A DNA stretch of 64,000 nt from Iphinoe sp. HA4291-MV1 (GCA_019359415.1 JAHHHH010000002.1:1-64000), one strand, 5' to 3'. Positions 19,138 through 29,661 are shown, counted from the first letter of the stretch. Numbers and translations are program-made. Notes: generated from the sequence alone by a model not told the origin.

Positions 19138-19830
19138 ATGAGTACTTTAAACAATCAAATCAACCAGGAACAGTTAACTCCTACACAACGCAGTCAGATT
19201 AGACGAATCCCTCAGCGTAGTCATTATGAACGTCAGGTTATTTATCAGATTTTAGATGAAGGGTTGATTTGTCATGTGGGATTTGTTGTAGACAATCAAC
19301 CGTTTGTCATTCCAACTGCTTACGGTCGTGTGGAAGACAAACTTTATATTCACGGTTCACCAGCAAGTCGAATGTTACGTTCTCTGCTTAGTGGTATCGA
19401 AGTTTGCGTGACAGTCACTTTGCTAGATGGTTTAGTACTGGCGCGGTCAGCGTTTCACCACTCTATGAATTACCGTTCTGTAGTTATATTTGGTACAGCT
19501 ACTCTCGTGCAAGACACTGACCAAAAGCTAGAAGCACTGCGAGCCTTTACTGAGCATATTGTACCAGAACGATGGGCAGAGGTACGCTCACCCAATCGTC
19601 AGGAATTACAGGGAACTTTAGTACTTTCGCTCCCTATTACAGAAGCATCTGCTAAAGTGCGGACAGGTCCGCCACTGGACGATGAGGAAGACTATAGCTT
19701 ACCTATATGGGCGGGTGTTCTTCCCTTACAGCTTGTTGCAAGTGAAGCAATTCCTGATTCACGCCTGCACACAGGAATTAATTTACCGAATAGCATACGA
19801 AAATATACTGGCACAGAGATGACGATATAA
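19138..19830 (+). CDS. pyridoxamine 5'-phosphate oxidase-family flavoprotein
   Basis: 230 residues. It shows the split-barrel FMN-binding fold of the NimA/PNPOx-like group: RIPQRSHYERQVIYQIL, then GFVVDNQPFVIPTAYGRVEDKLYIHG, then a RSAFHHSMNYRSV segment. Members bind FMN, heme or F420 and include nitroimidazole reductases; true pyridoxal-phosphate formation is not implied. It starts 3 bp after the GNAT stop. With a MocR regulator divergent upstream, a link to amine or vitamin B6 metabolism is possible but only inferred. Confidence 0.85.
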   Translation: MSTLNNQINQEQLTPTQRSQIRRIPQRSHYERQVIYQILDEGLICHVGFVVDNQPFVIPTAYGRVEDKLYIHGSPASRMLRSLLSGIEVCVTVTLLDGLVLARSAFHHSMNYRSVVIFGTATLVQDTDQKLEALRAFTEHIVPERWAEVRSPNRQELQGTLVLSLPITEASAKVRTGPPLDDEEDYSLPIWAGVLPLQLVASEAIPDSRLHTGINLPNSIRKYTGTEMTI

Positions 19831-19945
19831 GGATAAATGAATCCTCAATAATCAGGAAATTAGCGATTTTAAATATGATTCTTGAGTTAGTAGCTGTTTG
19901 TTAGATAGTGTATTTATAATAACACTTAATTCTCGACGACTACTC

Positions 19946-21394
19946 ATGAATTATCCTAAAACATCATCTTGGGATGCAGTCCGCGCTGCATTTCAAAAAA
20001 TCTGGGGTTACGAAGATTTCCGTCCACCACAGGGAGAAATTATCCAGAGTTTGTTAGCAAAAAAAGACGCGCTCATTATCATGCCTACAGGTGGGGGAAA
20101 GTCAATCTGCTTTCAACTTCCAGCACTACTACAAACTGGATTAACGCTCGTTATTTCCCCTTTGGTGGCGCTGATGGAAAACCAAGTGCAGGAACTTCAA
20201 GAACGCAATTTACCAGCTGCGCTTTTGCATAGTGAATTGCCATCCGGTAAGCGGCGTATCACTTTACAAGCTTTGGGACGACAACAGCTAAGATTACTTT
20301 ACTTGTCGCCAGAAACTTTACTAAGCAAGCCAGTGTGGGAAATGTTATGTCAGCCGCAACTTGTGATTAATGGCTTGATATTAGATGAAGCACATTGTTT
20401 GGTACAGTGGGGAGAGACTTTTAGACCAGCTTATCGAAGGTTGGGGACGGTGCGACCAGCGCTACTCAAATCAAAACCATTGGGAACAAATATAGCGCTA
20501 GCCGCTTTTACCGCCACCGCCGACCCTCTAGCCCAAACCAAAATCCGAGAAGTTCTTCAGCTACAGCAACCAGATATTTTTCGTATTTATCCTTACCGTT
20601 CTAATATTAACCCTTTTGTTCGTATAGTTTGGACACCAAGAGGCAGAAAGCAACAATTATTAAAATTTTTGTCGGATAAACCAAAACAAACTGGACTAGT
20701 TTACGTTCGGACAAGGCGAGACAGCGAGGAGTTGGCTGCATGGCTGCAAGAGATGGGTTACGTCACAGCAGCTTATCATGCAGGATTGGGCGCAGAGGAA
20801 CGCCGCGATGTAGAAGCACAGTGGCTGAGTGGAAAAATGCCGTTTGTCATCTGCACGTGTGCTTTTGGTATGGGGATAAATAAAAGTGATGTCCGTTGGG
20901 TGGTTCATTTTCACCCACCTTTGTTGATTTCAGAGTACGTGCAGGAAATTGGACGCGCTGGACGAGATGGAAAACCGGCTCAAGCAATGATGTTGATCAG
21001 TGAACCTACAGGGTGGTTAGATTCACAAGACAAGCAAAGACAACGGTTTTTTGAGGAGAATTTGCAGCAGCAACAGCGAAGCGCACAACGAGTTCTGAAA
21101 AAATTGCCGAAAACAGGGGAAGTGAATGCTGTAGCCAGAGAATTTCCCGATGGTGCGATCGCTCTTTCTTTGTTACATAGCAGCGGACAACTCAAGTGGC
21201 TTGATCCTTTTCATTACACTATCGTTCCAGGGGCAAAAACTCAAAGCGTCACACAATTGCATGCTGCGAAGCAGATGAATCAATATCTTACGACGAAGCA
21301 GTGCCGGTGGCGTTTTTTGTTAAGTGCTTTTGGTTTTGAGGAAGACATGAAGAACTGGCGTTGTGGTCACTGTGATAATTGCTACCGCAAATAA
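19946..21394 (+). CDS. RecQ-family ATP-dependent DNA helicase, short form
   Basis: 482 residues from ATG 19946; the frame opens at TTG 19898, but MNYPKTSSWDAVRAAF is the usual start. Motif I PTGGGKS is at 47-53 and motif II DEAH at 147-150. FTATADPLA is motif III, then RTRRDSEELA and QEIGRAGRDG (motif VI). A C-terminal zinc-binding part with CRWRF, CGHC and CDNC cysteines ends the protein. HRDC is absent, as in other short cyanobacterial RecQ proteins. It unwinds 3'-tailed DNA in repair and recombination. It follows the PNPOx-like gene by 115 bp, so it likely has its own promoter. Confidence 0.92.
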   Translation: MNYPKTSSWDAVRAAFQKIWGYEDFRPPQGEIIQSLLAKKDALIIMPTGGGKSICFQLPALLQTGLTLVISPLVALMENQVQELQERNLPAALLHSELPSGKRRITLQALGRQQLRLLYLSPETLLSKPVWEMLCQPQLVINGLILDEAHCLVQWGETFRPAYRRLGTVRPALLKSKPLGTNIALAAFTATADPLAQTKIREVLQLQQPDIFRIYPYRSNINPFVRIVWTPRGRKQQLLKFLSDKPKQTGLVYVRTRRDSEELAAWLQEMGYVTAAYHAGLGAEERRDVEAQWLSGKMPFVICTCAFGMGINKSDVRWVVHFHPPLLISEYVQEIGRAGRDGKPAQAMMLISEPTGWLDSQDKQRQRFFEENLQQQQRSAQRVLKKLPKTGEVNAVAREFPDGAIALSLLHSSGQLKWLDPFHYTIVPGAKTQSVTQLHAAKQMNQYLTTKQCRWRFLLSAFGFEEDMKNWRCGHCDNCYRK

Positions 21395-21515
21395 CTTTCT
21401 ATGGAGTTGAAGAAGTGATTAGACTGATGTATAAATGCTGGTACTTATTCTTTCTTCAAATAAAGAGTAATGCTCACCTATACATCTACACAAGTTTCTC
21501 CTCTACCACTCTGCT

Positions 21516-21779
21516 ATGAATGAAAATCAAACCAGCGAGCCTCAACATAGCATTATTTCCATCAACGTACGAGTGCTTTCTCCCGCTGATGCTGAATCAT
21601 ATCGTTTTGTGCGTCTGCTTGCAGTCAACCTCACTGTCGTAACCCAACAAAAAGCGGCGATCTGTCTTTACCAATCGCTTGGCTTCCACATCTACGGTAC
21701 TGAGCAAGAGACATTTTCGAAAGCTGGACGTTTCTACGATGAACACCTGATGATGTTGGAACTCACTTCGGATAAATGA
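21516..21779 (+). pseudogene. GNAT acetyltransferase with internal deletion
   Basis: 87 residues. The first half (INVRVLSPADAESYRFVRL) matches the start of a GNAT domain. The second half (NLTVVTQQKAAICLYQSLGF, then EHLMMLEL) matches its end. The middle, including acetyl-CoA-binding motif A, is missing, as if about 80 codons had been deleted in frame. It is unlikely to be an active enzyme. Confidence 0.55.
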
Positions 21780-21791
21780 CCCCTAACTTTT

Positions 21792-22784
21792 TTAAAACTG
21801 ACGCAAAAAGCGCAAATCACTCGCATAAAGGCGGCGAATATCATCAATTTGGTGTAAAACCATTGCGAAGCGTTCTACACCAAAACCAGCCGCAAACCCT
21901 GTGTAAAGTTCTGGATCGTACCCCACGGCTTTGAGCACATTTGGATCAACCATACCACAACCCATAACTTCCAGCCAGCGACCATTCCACTGCAAATCAA
22001 CTTCAGCAGAAGGTTCTGTAAACGGGAAATAACTGGCGCGGAAACGAATTGGCAAGTCACCAAACATCGCCTGCAAAAATATCTTAATGGTGCCTTTAAG
22101 GTCAGTAAACGTCAGTTCCTCGTCAATTGCTAAAAGTTCTATTTGGTGGAAAACTGCCGAGTGAGTCGCATCGACGTTATCTCTCCGGTAAACTCGCCCT
22201 GGCGCAACAACCCGGATGGGTGGTTCCTCTGTTTCCATGTAACGAATTTGTACTGATGAGGTATGAGTCCGCAGTAGATTCCCGTCTGGCAGGTAAAAAG
22301 TATCCTGCATATCACGGGCGGGATGGTCGGGTGGGGTGTTCAAAGCCTCAAAATTGTAGTAATCTGTTTCCATCTCTGGTCCTTGAGCTACGGTGTAGCC
22401 CAAACCGACAAAGATATCCAAAGCTTTGTCGATGATGCCATTGAGGGGATGGACGCGACCTTGAGGACGGTAAATTCCTGGCATTGTCACATCCAAAGTT
22501 TCAGCATCTAACTGTGCCTGAATTTTCGCCTTTTCCAGGACTGCGCGTTGCTGGTCTAAGCTGTTTTGCAGGGCTTCTTTGACTGTGTTGGCGATCGCAC
22601 CAATTTTTGGTCGTTCTTCTGCACTCAGTTGTCCCATACTCCGCAACAGCGCGCCAAGTTGACCCTTTTTCCCTAGGTAGCTAACTCTAAGTTCTTCCAA
22701 ACGCTCTAGCGTATCAGCGGCGGCGATCGCTTTTTCTCCGTCCTCTCGCAGTTCTAAAAGTTGAGCCTCTAAACTGTTAGTCAT
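21792..22784 (-). CDS. pheS: phenylalanyl-tRNA synthetase alpha subunit
   Basis: 330 residues, full length. It is the catalytic subunit of the (alpha-beta)2 class II enzyme that charges tRNA-Phe. The N-terminal coiled coil is about 1-90. Motif 1 covers the [14 protein letters not shown] region. Motif 2 is [17 protein letters not shown]-like, and motif 3 is [13 protein letters not shown] at the C-terminus. PheT is not in the window; cyanobacteria often keep the two genes apart. Heptamer-like TAGTCATTAGT repeats follow directly upstream. Confidence 0.96.
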   Translation of the reverse strand: MTNSLEAQLLELREDGEKAIAAADTLERLEELRVSYLGKKGQLGALLRSMGQLSAEERPKIGAIANTVKEALQNSLDQQRAVLEKAKIQAQLDAETLDVTMPGIYRPQGRVHPLNGIIDKALDIFVGLGYTVAQGPEMETDYYNFEALNTPPDHPARDMQDTFYLPDGNLLRTHTSSVQIRYMETEEPPIRVVAPGRVYRRDNVDATHSAVFHQIELLAIDEELTFTDLKGTIKIFLQAMFGDLPIRFRASYFPFTEPSAEVDLQWNGRWLEVMGCGMVDPNVLKAVGYDPELYTGFAAGFGVERFAMVLHQIDDIRRLYASDLRFLRQF

Positions 22785-23522
22785 TAGTTAATAGTCATTA
22801 GTTAATAGTCATTAGTCATTAGGAGCCAGTACTGCACCGACGTTTCCCGACAGAGGTATCTGGCGTTCATTAGTCATTAGTCCAAGGCTTTGGACTATTG
22901 GACAAATAACACTTAGTAATATGCCATTGATTAGTCAAAGACAATAGTATAACCCAAACTTCTTTTTACCAGTTTAGCCGCTCCGCAGGGAAGACGGTCC
23001 CGATGAAAAAATTTCACCCTAGGACAAGGAAGAAATTATTAAAAATTTACCCCTCAAGCCAACCTTGACGCTCTACTACAACCACTTTCAAGTCAGTCTC
23101 CCATGAACTAGCTTTCACAAACTTTGCTATGAAAATACTTCTTCCCCATTCCCTATTTTCAAGACAGAAGGGGGATAATTGTTCATTGGTGTCCTCATCT
23201 GTTGAGTGTTGACTCTCAACTCTTACAGCACATTGCAACTAAATGAAGTACAAAGAGTAAGGTCTAAAAGCGAGACAGAAAGCCCTTTTGACTTCTGACT
23301 TCTCCCTTGTCTGCGACAGGCTTGCGCCAACGCCCTTGTCTGCGACACGCTGCTTTGTAAGTCCTGCGGACAGGCTTGCGCCAACGCCTCTGGCGTCGCC
23401 CAAGGGGCGAAGGGGAGACGCTACGCGATCTGACTTCTGACTTCTGACTCCTGACTCCTGACGGCTGTATTGCTGCTGTAACTATTGACTCATGACCAAT
23501 GACTAATGACTAATGACTAATT
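22785..23522. other. intergenic region dense in dispersed repeats
   Basis: No coding frame is credible. It holds TTAGTCATTAG-type tandem words at 22783-22826 and, oppositely oriented, near 23486-23522. A palindromic dispersed repeat lies at 22826-22870. A long repeat cluster at about 23312-23430 has TTGTCTGCGACA and CTTGCGCCAACGCC units and GGGGAGACGCTACGCGA, the last also found reversed near 24416-24440. These units are typical of repeat-rich Nostocales genomes. Confidence 0.6.
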
Positions 23523-24320
23523 ATGAAAATACTGATTAGCAACGATGATGGTATTTCTGCTCTAGGTATTCGTACTCTAGCAAATATTTTGGCTCAAGAA
23601 GGTCATGATGTTAGTGTCGTTTGCCCAGATCGAGAGCGTTCAGCAACTGGGCATGGATTAACGATGCATCAACCAATTCGCGCCGAAATGGTTGAGTCGA
23701 TTTTTCATCCTGCTGTCAATGCTTGGGCTTGTGATGGGACTCCCTCAGACTGTGTGAAGTTAGCGCTGTGGGCTTTGTTAGATTCTCCACCAGATTTAGT
23801 TCTGTCTGGCATTAATCAAGGTGCTAATTTAGGAACCGAAATTCTCTACTCTGGTACTGTCTCTGCAGCAATGGAAGGTTTGATTGAAGGCATTCCCAGT
23901 GTAGCGCTCAGTTTGACTAGTCATACAAATAAGGACTTTCAACCTTCTGCTAACTTTGCCAAAATCTTGGTGGAACAACTGGCGCAAAACCCTCTACCAG
24001 ACTTAATGTTACTTAACATCAACATTCCTGCTGTTGAATGGGAAGAAATTGCAGGAGTCTCTATCACCCGTCAAGGAGTACGGCGTTACGTCGATGTTTT
24101 TGATAAACGAGTTGATCCCCGTGGTAAAACTTACTACTGGTTAACGGGAGAAGCTCTAGAAGATGTGGAACCTCCAGTAGGTTTAAATTTTCCTCAAAAT
24201 ATACCTATAGATGTACACATGCTCCGTAAAAACTATATCAGTATAACTCCATTGCAATACAACCTCACTTATGCAAATGGATTGAATCAATTATCTCAAT
24301 GGAATTTTAAGTTTCCGTAA
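23523..24320 (+). CDS. surE: 5'/3'-nucleotidase SurE
   Basis: 265 residues, full length. A metal-dependent nucleotidase that releases phosphate from nucleoside monophosphates, and in some bacteria from short polyphosphates. The N-terminal [12 protein letters not shown] carries the metal-binding Asp pair. [15 protein letters not shown] carries the Ser/Thr site, and [25 protein letters not shown] the Asn and substrate loop. Repeat DNA abuts the start codon, with no clear Shine-Dalgarno sequence. The gene lies alone between two repeat clusters. Confidence 0.95.
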   Translation: MKILISNDDGISALGIRTLANILAQEGHDVSVVCPDRERSATGHGLTMHQPIRAEMVESIFHPAVNAWACDGTPSDCVKLALWALLDSPPDLVLSGINQGANLGTEILYSGTVSAAMEGLIEGIPSVALSLTSHTNKDFQPSANFAKILVEQLAQNPLPDLMLLNINIPAVEWEEIAGVSITRQGVRRYVDVFDKRVDPRGKTYYWLTGEALEDVEPPVGLNFPQNIPIDVHMLRKNYISITPLQYNLTYANGLNQLSQWNFKFP

Positions 24321-24781
24321 AGTCTTTTCTTGAATGAAGGCAAACTGTATCAGGCTTAATAGATGCATTACGGGAAAACATACAGCAGCAATACAGCGGT
24401 CAGGAGTCAGAAGTCAGATCGCGTAGCGTCTCCCCTTCGCCCTTCGCCCTTCGCCCTTGTCGCAGACAAGGGAGAAGTCAGAAGTAAAATTAGCTCTATA
24501 TCTGGCTCTTGAGTTGAAAAAGTGTACCTCAATAAAAATGCAAACTGCTGTAGGTTATAAAGTAGGAGAATTCTTTAGAAGATAACTTATACGCGCTTCG
24601 TTCGGAAACGATAACTGCTATCTTGAAATTTTTCATAAGTAAAGACAAAAGCAACCTTAAACAAGGTATGCTGTTTTACCAATAAATCTTACCACTAAAA
24701 TTGAGTGAGACAGAATAAACTTAACAAAATAAGTAACCATTTTTTGTATTGAGTGCCCGCTCAGTCCAGCAAGCAACACCC
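24321..24781. other. intergenic region with dispersed repeat cluster
   Basis: Bases 24410-24475 hold a palindromic repeat cluster (GATCGCGTAGCGTCTCCCC, then three CCTTCGC words) reverse-related to the one before surE. The rest is AT-rich and no frame is credible. Confidence 0.5.
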
Positions 24782-25702
24782 ATGTCTACGATAAAAAATC
24801 AATTTACTGTTCATTTCTGGGGCGTTCGCGGCAGTATTCCCTGTCCGGGACCACATACCGTTCGTTATGGCGGTAATACCCCTTGTGTAGAGATGCAAGT
24901 GAGCGGCAAACGCTTAATTTTTGATGGAGGCACAGGACTGCACGTTTTAGGGCAATCTTTGTTGCCTAATATGCCGATAGAGGCACACATTTTTTTCACT
25001 CACTCCCACTGGGATCATATGCAGGGGTTCCCTTTCTTTTCCCCAGGATTTATCAAGGGAAACACTTTTCATATTTACGGTGCGATCGCTCCTGACGGTT
25101 CAACCATAGAACAGCGTCTCAATGACCAGATGCTGCATCCAAATTTTCCTGTTCCCTTGCAGATTATGCAAGCAAATTTAGATTTCTACGACGTTATTCC
25201 AAGCCAACCGATTCACATTCATGACATTACCGTAGAAACAGCTTCACTCAACCATCCGGGAGAAGTCGTAGGATACAGAGTGAACTGGCGTGGTGGCGCT
25301 GTTGCTTATATTACCGATACTGAACATTATTCTGACAAGCTAGATAAAAACGTCCTATGGTTAGCTCGTAACGCCAATATCCTCATTTACGATTCCACCT
25401 ACACGGATGAAGAATATAGTTCTCCAACTCAGCCTAAAATTGGTTGGGGACATTCTACATGGCAAGAAGCTGTAAAAGTAGCCAGATCCGCTAATGTCAA
25501 AACTCTAGTCATTTTTCACCATGATCCATCCCATGATGATGAGTTTTTAGATCGTGTTGGACAAGAAGCCACAGAGAAATTTCCCGATGCTATCATGGCA
25601 CGTGAAGGAATGGTACTTCAGATTCCCGTACCACTTCCTTTATCAGAATCTTTTTCTATTAGGAAGTTTTCTACCTATAGATTACAGTCGGAGCAACTTT
25701 AG
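24782..25702 (+). CDS. MBL-fold metallo-hydrolase
   Basis: 306 residues from ATG 24782; a TTG at 24749 would add 11 unlikely residues. The first strand FWGVRGSIPCPGP and YGGNTPCVEM open the domain, and THSHWDHMQG is the dinuclear metal motif. Further metal ligands are LNHPG, ITDTEH and FHHDPSHDD. The group resembles cyclic-nucleotide phosphodiesterase or RNase Z-type hydrolases rather than beta-lactamases. The substrate is unknown. The protein is cytosolic with no signal. It is monocistronic, between surE and ribF. Confidence 0.88.
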   Translation: MSTIKNQFTVHFWGVRGSIPCPGPHTVRYGGNTPCVEMQVSGKRLIFDGGTGLHVLGQSLLPNMPIEAHIFFTHSHWDHMQGFPFFSPGFIKGNTFHIYGAIAPDGSTIEQRLNDQMLHPNFPVPLQIMQANLDFYDVIPSQPIHIHDITVETASLNHPGEVVGYRVNWRGGAVAYITDTEHYSDKLDKNVLWLARNANILIYDSTYTDEEYSSPTQPKIGWGHSTWQEAVKVARSANVKTLVIFHHDPSHDDEFLDRVGQEATEKFPDAIMAREGMVLQIPVPLPLSESFSIRKFSTYRLQSEQL

Positions 25703-25930
25703 ATTTTGGATTAGATTGGTGATTAGGAGCTTTCAGCAGTCAGTAGCTAGCACATAGAAAGTGCTCTTGCAATGAGGAGAGGAGCCAGTGCCATGCGAAA
25801 GAGTCTTCCGTTGAGGAGTCACTGAGCTCTTGGGGGTTCTCTCAAGGAAGTGCAACTGGCGTCGCTGAGTGAAATGACTCGTGACTCAATACTCACTAAC
25901 TGTATTAGCTGACAGCAAATAGCTTAACAA

Positions 25931-27022
25931 ATGTTAAATCCCAGTATCGACGTGCTAAATCTGTCTCAAAATGGGTGTTCTGTGTGGGTTACTTCTTCGA
26001 CCGAATTGGCTCGAACTCCAACTTTTGTTGCTCTTGGCAAATTTGACGGCGTACACCGTGGTCATCAAAGGGTTATTCAACCTATATTGTCGCCCAACAA
26101 CCGGGCAGATGACGCGCTTAACTTTGCAGAAAAACTCTCCGCGTCATCTCAAACTCCACACGTTTACTCGACGGTTGTCACCTTTAATCCTCATCCACAA
26201 GAATTTTTTACTGGGCAACCCCGTACTTGGTTAACACCACTGGATGAAAAAATTTATCAGTTGCGATCGCTAGGAGTAGAACAATTGGTACTACTACCTT
26301 TCGACAAAGAATTATCTGCCTTATCTGCTGAACAGTTTGTAGAAAAGATTCTGGTGGAACAACTGCAAGCTGCACAGATTAGTGTCGGGCAAGATTTTTG
26401 CTTTGGTTCCAACCGCAGTGGAACTGCTGTGGATTTGCAATTGCTCGCTGCCCAGTACGGCATTCCTGTTTCCATCGTTCCTCTAGAAACGTGTGCTTAT
26501 CATGGAGCCGCAGACAGCAGTTGTACCAGTGTTGCTTCCGGCGAGGAAACTCGCATTAGCACTTCACTCATCCGGCGAGTCTTACAAAGCGGCGACATTC
26601 AAAGCGCAAATCAACTGTTAGGACGTGCGTACACTCTTATCGGTACTGTCATCAAAGGTCAACAACTGGGCAGAACGATTGGCTTTCCCACAGCCAACCT
26701 ACAATTACCAAAAGACAAGTTTTTGCCCTGCCACGGTGTCTACGCTGTTCGTATTTTAATTATGGATGAAACACCAGACAATTCAGAGAATATTTACTTG
26801 GGTGTAATGAATATAGGTCATCGCCCAACGGTAAATGGTACATATGAATCTGTAGAAATCCATCTGTTGGATTGGTCTGGTGATTTGTATGGCAAAAAGC
26901 TGATGGTGCAACTAGAAAAATTCTTGCGGCCAGAACAAAAATTTCCTTCTCTAGAAGCCCTCAAAACACAAATTCAACAAGACTGTGATGTCGCTAGAGC
27001 TTTTTTTAGTACCGAGCGTTAA
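25931..27022 (+). CDS. ribF: bifunctional riboflavin kinase/FAD synthetase
   Basis: 363 residues. The N-terminal nucleotidyl transferase (about 30-210) has ALGKFDGVHRGHQRVI and the substrate loop FNPHPQEFF. The C-terminal riboflavin kinase (about 225-355) has GRTIGFPTANL and the VMNIGHRPTVNGT region. It makes FMN and then FAD from riboflavin. It is somewhat longer than the average RibF because of extra residues after the first helix (about 55-80). The stop is followed at 40 bp by the 21-bp repeat element. Confidence 0.95.
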   Translation: MLNPSIDVLNLSQNGCSVWVTSSTELARTPTFVALGKFDGVHRGHQRVIQPILSPNNRADDALNFAEKLSASSQTPHVYSTVVTFNPHPQEFFTGQPRTWLTPLDEKIYQLRSLGVEQLVLLPFDKELSALSAEQFVEKILVEQLQAAQISVGQDFCFGSNRSGTAVDLQLLAAQYGIPVSIVPLETCAYHGAADSSCTSVASGEETRISTSLIRRVLQSGDIQSANQLLGRAYTLIGTVIKGQQLGRTIGFPTANLQLPKDKFLPCHGVYAVRILIMDETPDNSENIYLGVMNIGHRPTVNGTYESVEIHLLDWSGDLYGKKLMVQLEKFLRPEQKFPSLEALKTQIQQDCDVARAFFSTER

Positions 27023-27060
27023 TTCTGGTATCTTGCACCATTCAGATGCACCCAATTATC

Positions 27061-27472
27061 AATACGGTTCGGTTAACGATGAACTGTCGTCACTCTATTG
27101 GGTACGCGCCACACCAAGCCAGGTGCAAATCGCCGTCGGGGGCGTACTCGCCTGCACCCTTATCCGAACCGTATTGCGAGTGGATGAGTATTAAACACTC
27201 GTCCACGAACATCAAACACTCGTCCACGAGTACCAAACACTCGTCCACGAGTACCAAACACTCGTCCGCGAACATCAAACACTCGTCCGCGAACATCAAA
27301 CACTCGTCCACGAGTACCAAACACTCGTCCGCGAACATCAAACACTCGTCCGCGAACATCAAACACTCGTCCGCGAACATCAAACACTCGTCCACGAGTA
27401 TCAAACACTCGTCCACGAGTACCAAACACTCGTCCACGAGTATCAAACACTCGTCCGCGAGTACCAAACACT
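27061..27472 (+). repeat. 21-bp palindromic tandem array with hairpin head (copy 1)
   Basis: The head is a 115-bp stretch bounded by inverted repeats AATACGGTTCGGTTAA (27061-27076) and TTATCCGAACCGTATT (27160-27175), which pair at 15 of 16 bases. Then follow GCGAGTGGATGAGTATT and 13 full copies of a 21-bp unit (27193-27465) plus a partial one. Each unit contains the dyad ACTCGTCCACGAGT or a close variant. All three forward frames are open because the unit is a multiple of three, so long frames here are an artefact. A related element lies reversed at 44917-45372. Confidence 0.8.
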
Positions 27473-27609
27473 GTGTAAACTTATTTTATTTTGTAATGCG
27501 GGCTGTCTAGCCCGCTTTCAATTGAAGTAGAGAGCTTTCCGGCTCCCAAAACCCGTCTTTTTTGCAAAATTGAGATTCTTCCATAACTATTGACTATTTT
27601 CAAAAAAGC

Positions 27610-27638
27610 TTGACAACTTTTGAGAGGATAGCTATAAT
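27610..27638 (+). promoter_or_regulatory. consensus sigma70 promoter for tRNA-Asp
   Basis: TTGACA at 27610-27615 and TATAAT at 27633-27638 are exactly 17 bp apart, a perfect consensus. The tRNA begins 19 bp after the -10 box, so the 5' leader is short. Confidence 0.9.
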
Positions 27639-27657
27639 AGGGAAGTTGCCAAATTGA

Positions 27658-27731
27658 GGGACTGTAGTTCAATTGGTTAGAGCACCGCCCTGTCACGGCG
27701 GAAGTTGCGGGTTCGAGCCCCGTCAGTCCCG
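27658..27731 (+). tRNA. tRNA-Asp (anticodon GTC)
   Basis: A 74-nt cloverleaf. The acceptor arms GGGACTG and CAGTCCC pair over 7 bp. The anticodon stem CCGCC/GGCGG has the loop CTGTCAC with anticodon GTC. The T arm is GCGGGTTCGAGCCCCGT. CCA is not encoded. Confidence 0.96.
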
Positions 27732-27859
27732 TCTAAAGATATGAGTGCTGAGTTCTGAGTAAACAGGAAGTTATTCAGAACTCAGTATTCATTGCTTAAA
27801 GCTTAAAATTAAGCTACATAAATTGTCGTTTGCAAAAGTACACAAGAGAGAAAACACCC

Positions 27860-29302
27860 GTGACTGTTAGAGTCCGTATTGCCCCCAGTCCAACTGGAAA
27901 TCTACACATTGGAACAGCTAGGACAGCTGTATTTAACTGGCTGTTTGCCCGCCACCACAGCGGTCAATTTATTCTGCGAATTGAAGACACAGATAGCGAT
28001 CGCTCGCGTCCTGAATATACCGAAAATATTCTCCAAGGACTGCGCTGGCTGGGATTGACCTGGGATGAGGGACCGTTTTTCCAAACTAAGCGTCTAGAAA
28101 TTTACAAACAAGCGGTTCAAACCCTCTTTGATAAAGGATTAGCATATCGCTGCTACACCACAACAGAAGAATTAGAAGCACTGCGCGAAGCTCAGAAAGC
28201 CAGAGGTGAAGCTCCTCGCTATGATAACCGTCACCGCAACCTTACACCAGAACAAGAAGCCGCATACAAAGCTGAAGGTCGTAACTTTGTCATTCGTTTC
28301 AAAATTGATGACAACCGGGAAATTGTCTGGAATGACCTGGTACGGGGAAAGATGGTTTGGCGAGGTGGCGATTTAGGTGGTGATATGGTCATTGCTCGCG
28401 CTGCAGCAGATGGTATTGGTTTGCCATTGTACAATTTTGCTGTTGTTATAGATGACATGGATATGCAAATTACTCATGTCATTCGGGGAGAAGACCATAT
28501 CGCCAACACCGCTAAGCAAATTCTGCTGTATGAAGCTTTTGGCGCAAAAGTGCCAGAGTTTGCCCATACACCCCTCATTTTGAATCAGGAGGGACGTAAG
28601 CTTTCCAAGCGGGATGGAGTCACATCCATTTTTGACTTTAAGCAAATGGGGTTTACAGCTGAGGCTATGGTGAATTATATGACCTTGCTAGGTTGGTCGC
28701 CCCCAGACTCAACTCAGGAAATTTTTACTTTAGCAGAAGCAGCCAAGCAATTTAGCTTTGAGCGCGTCAATAAAGCTGGGGCAAAGTTTGACTGGGCAAG
28801 GCTGGATTGGATAAACAGTCAGTATATTCACAGTATGTCTGTAGATAAGCTAACAGATTTGCTCATTCCATACTGGGAAGAAGCAGGATATCAATTGACA
28901 GGAGGACGCGATCGCTCTTGGTTAGAGCAGCTTGTCACTTTAATTGGTCCCAGTTTGACTCGCCTTGTTGATGCGATCGCTATGAGCAAACTGTTTTTTA
29001 CAGAAACAGTTGAATTTAGTAACGAAGCAAGTGTTCAATTAAAACAGGAAGGTTCTGCCACTATCCTCAAGAGTGTCATTGCTGCTTTGGAGAATCATCA
29101 ACTCACTGAAGCTAGCGCTCAAGAAATGATTAAGCAGGTGGTTAAAGAACAAAACGTCAAAAAAGGCTTGGTCATGAAAGCACTTCGAGCTGGCTTAACA
29201 GGAGATTTGCATGGTCCCGACTTGATTCAATCGTGGTTACTCCTGAATCAAATTGGTTTAGACAAGCCGCGCTTGCTTCCGGCGGTAAAAGAAGCTAGTT
29301 AG
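27860..29302 (+). CDS. gltX: glutamyl-tRNA synthetase
   Basis: 480 residues from GTG 27860, which gives the usual start [13 protein letters not shown]; the longer TTG frame from 27830 adds nothing conserved. A class I synthetase that attaches glutamate to tRNA-Glu, which in cyanobacteria also feeds chlorophyll and heme synthesis through GluTR. The HIGH motif is HIGTARTA and the KMSKS-like motif is KLSKRDG. It is usually a non-discriminating enzyme in this phylum, since GlnRS is absent; that is family knowledge. The anticodon-binding C-terminal domain is complete, ending in LLPAVKEAS. Confidence 0.96.
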   Translation: MTVRVRIAPSPTGNLHIGTARTAVFNWLFARHHSGQFILRIEDTDSDRSRPEYTENILQGLRWLGLTWDEGPFFQTKRLEIYKQAVQTLFDKGLAYRCYTTTEELEALREAQKARGEAPRYDNRHRNLTPEQEAAYKAEGRNFVIRFKIDDNREIVWNDLVRGKMVWRGGDLGGDMVIARAAADGIGLPLYNFAVVIDDMDMQITHVIRGEDHIANTAKQILLYEAFGAKVPEFAHTPLILNQEGRKLSKRDGVTSIFDFKQMGFTAEAMVNYMTLLGWSPPDSTQEIFTLAEAAKQFSFERVNKAGAKFDWARLDWINSQYIHSMSVDKLTDLLIPYWEEAGYQLTGGRDRSWLEQLVTLIGPSLTRLVDAIAMSKLFFTETVEFSNEASVQLKQEGSATILKSVIAALENHQLTEASAQEMIKQVVKEQNVKKGLVMKALRAGLTGDLHGPDLIQSWLLLNQIGLDKPRLLPAVKEAS

Positions 29303-29661
29303 CAGCAATTTATTTACAATTGTCTTGATATGGAGAATATTTTAGCTTGCTCGATATTTGCCACTGATATTTGTGGTATGCTAGATTATTTTCCTGTTTT
29401 TCTTTCTAGAAGTTGTATATAGAATTAAAACACTCTAGATCATTAGGGAGCATCTTGTGAATATCGAAACCGATCGCGGTAGTGGCAGGTTTTTCCTGCA
29501 CGATTTTAGTTAATCCCGAACCTACACACTAAACTTTTTGTTAAGACTCGAGTTGAGGAGTGAAGTGTTTAGTTGTAGTGAAGATTGTGGTACTTTCCGG
29601 ACACCCCACATTCTTTAAAGTCCTTAAATTTTTGTTACACTGCGTGAATCCGATCATCAGG

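Noticed and set aside
27193-27472. possible CRISPR array
   Set aside because: Units are 21 bp in direct head-to-tail order with no unique spacers and no cas genes nearby.
27046-27510. 154-codon frame through the 21-bp array, with a repeated KHSST-type peptide
   Set aside because: The unit length is a multiple of three, so every frame on both strands stays open. There is no ribosome site, and the other copy of the element has a different peptide. I treat it as repeat DNA.
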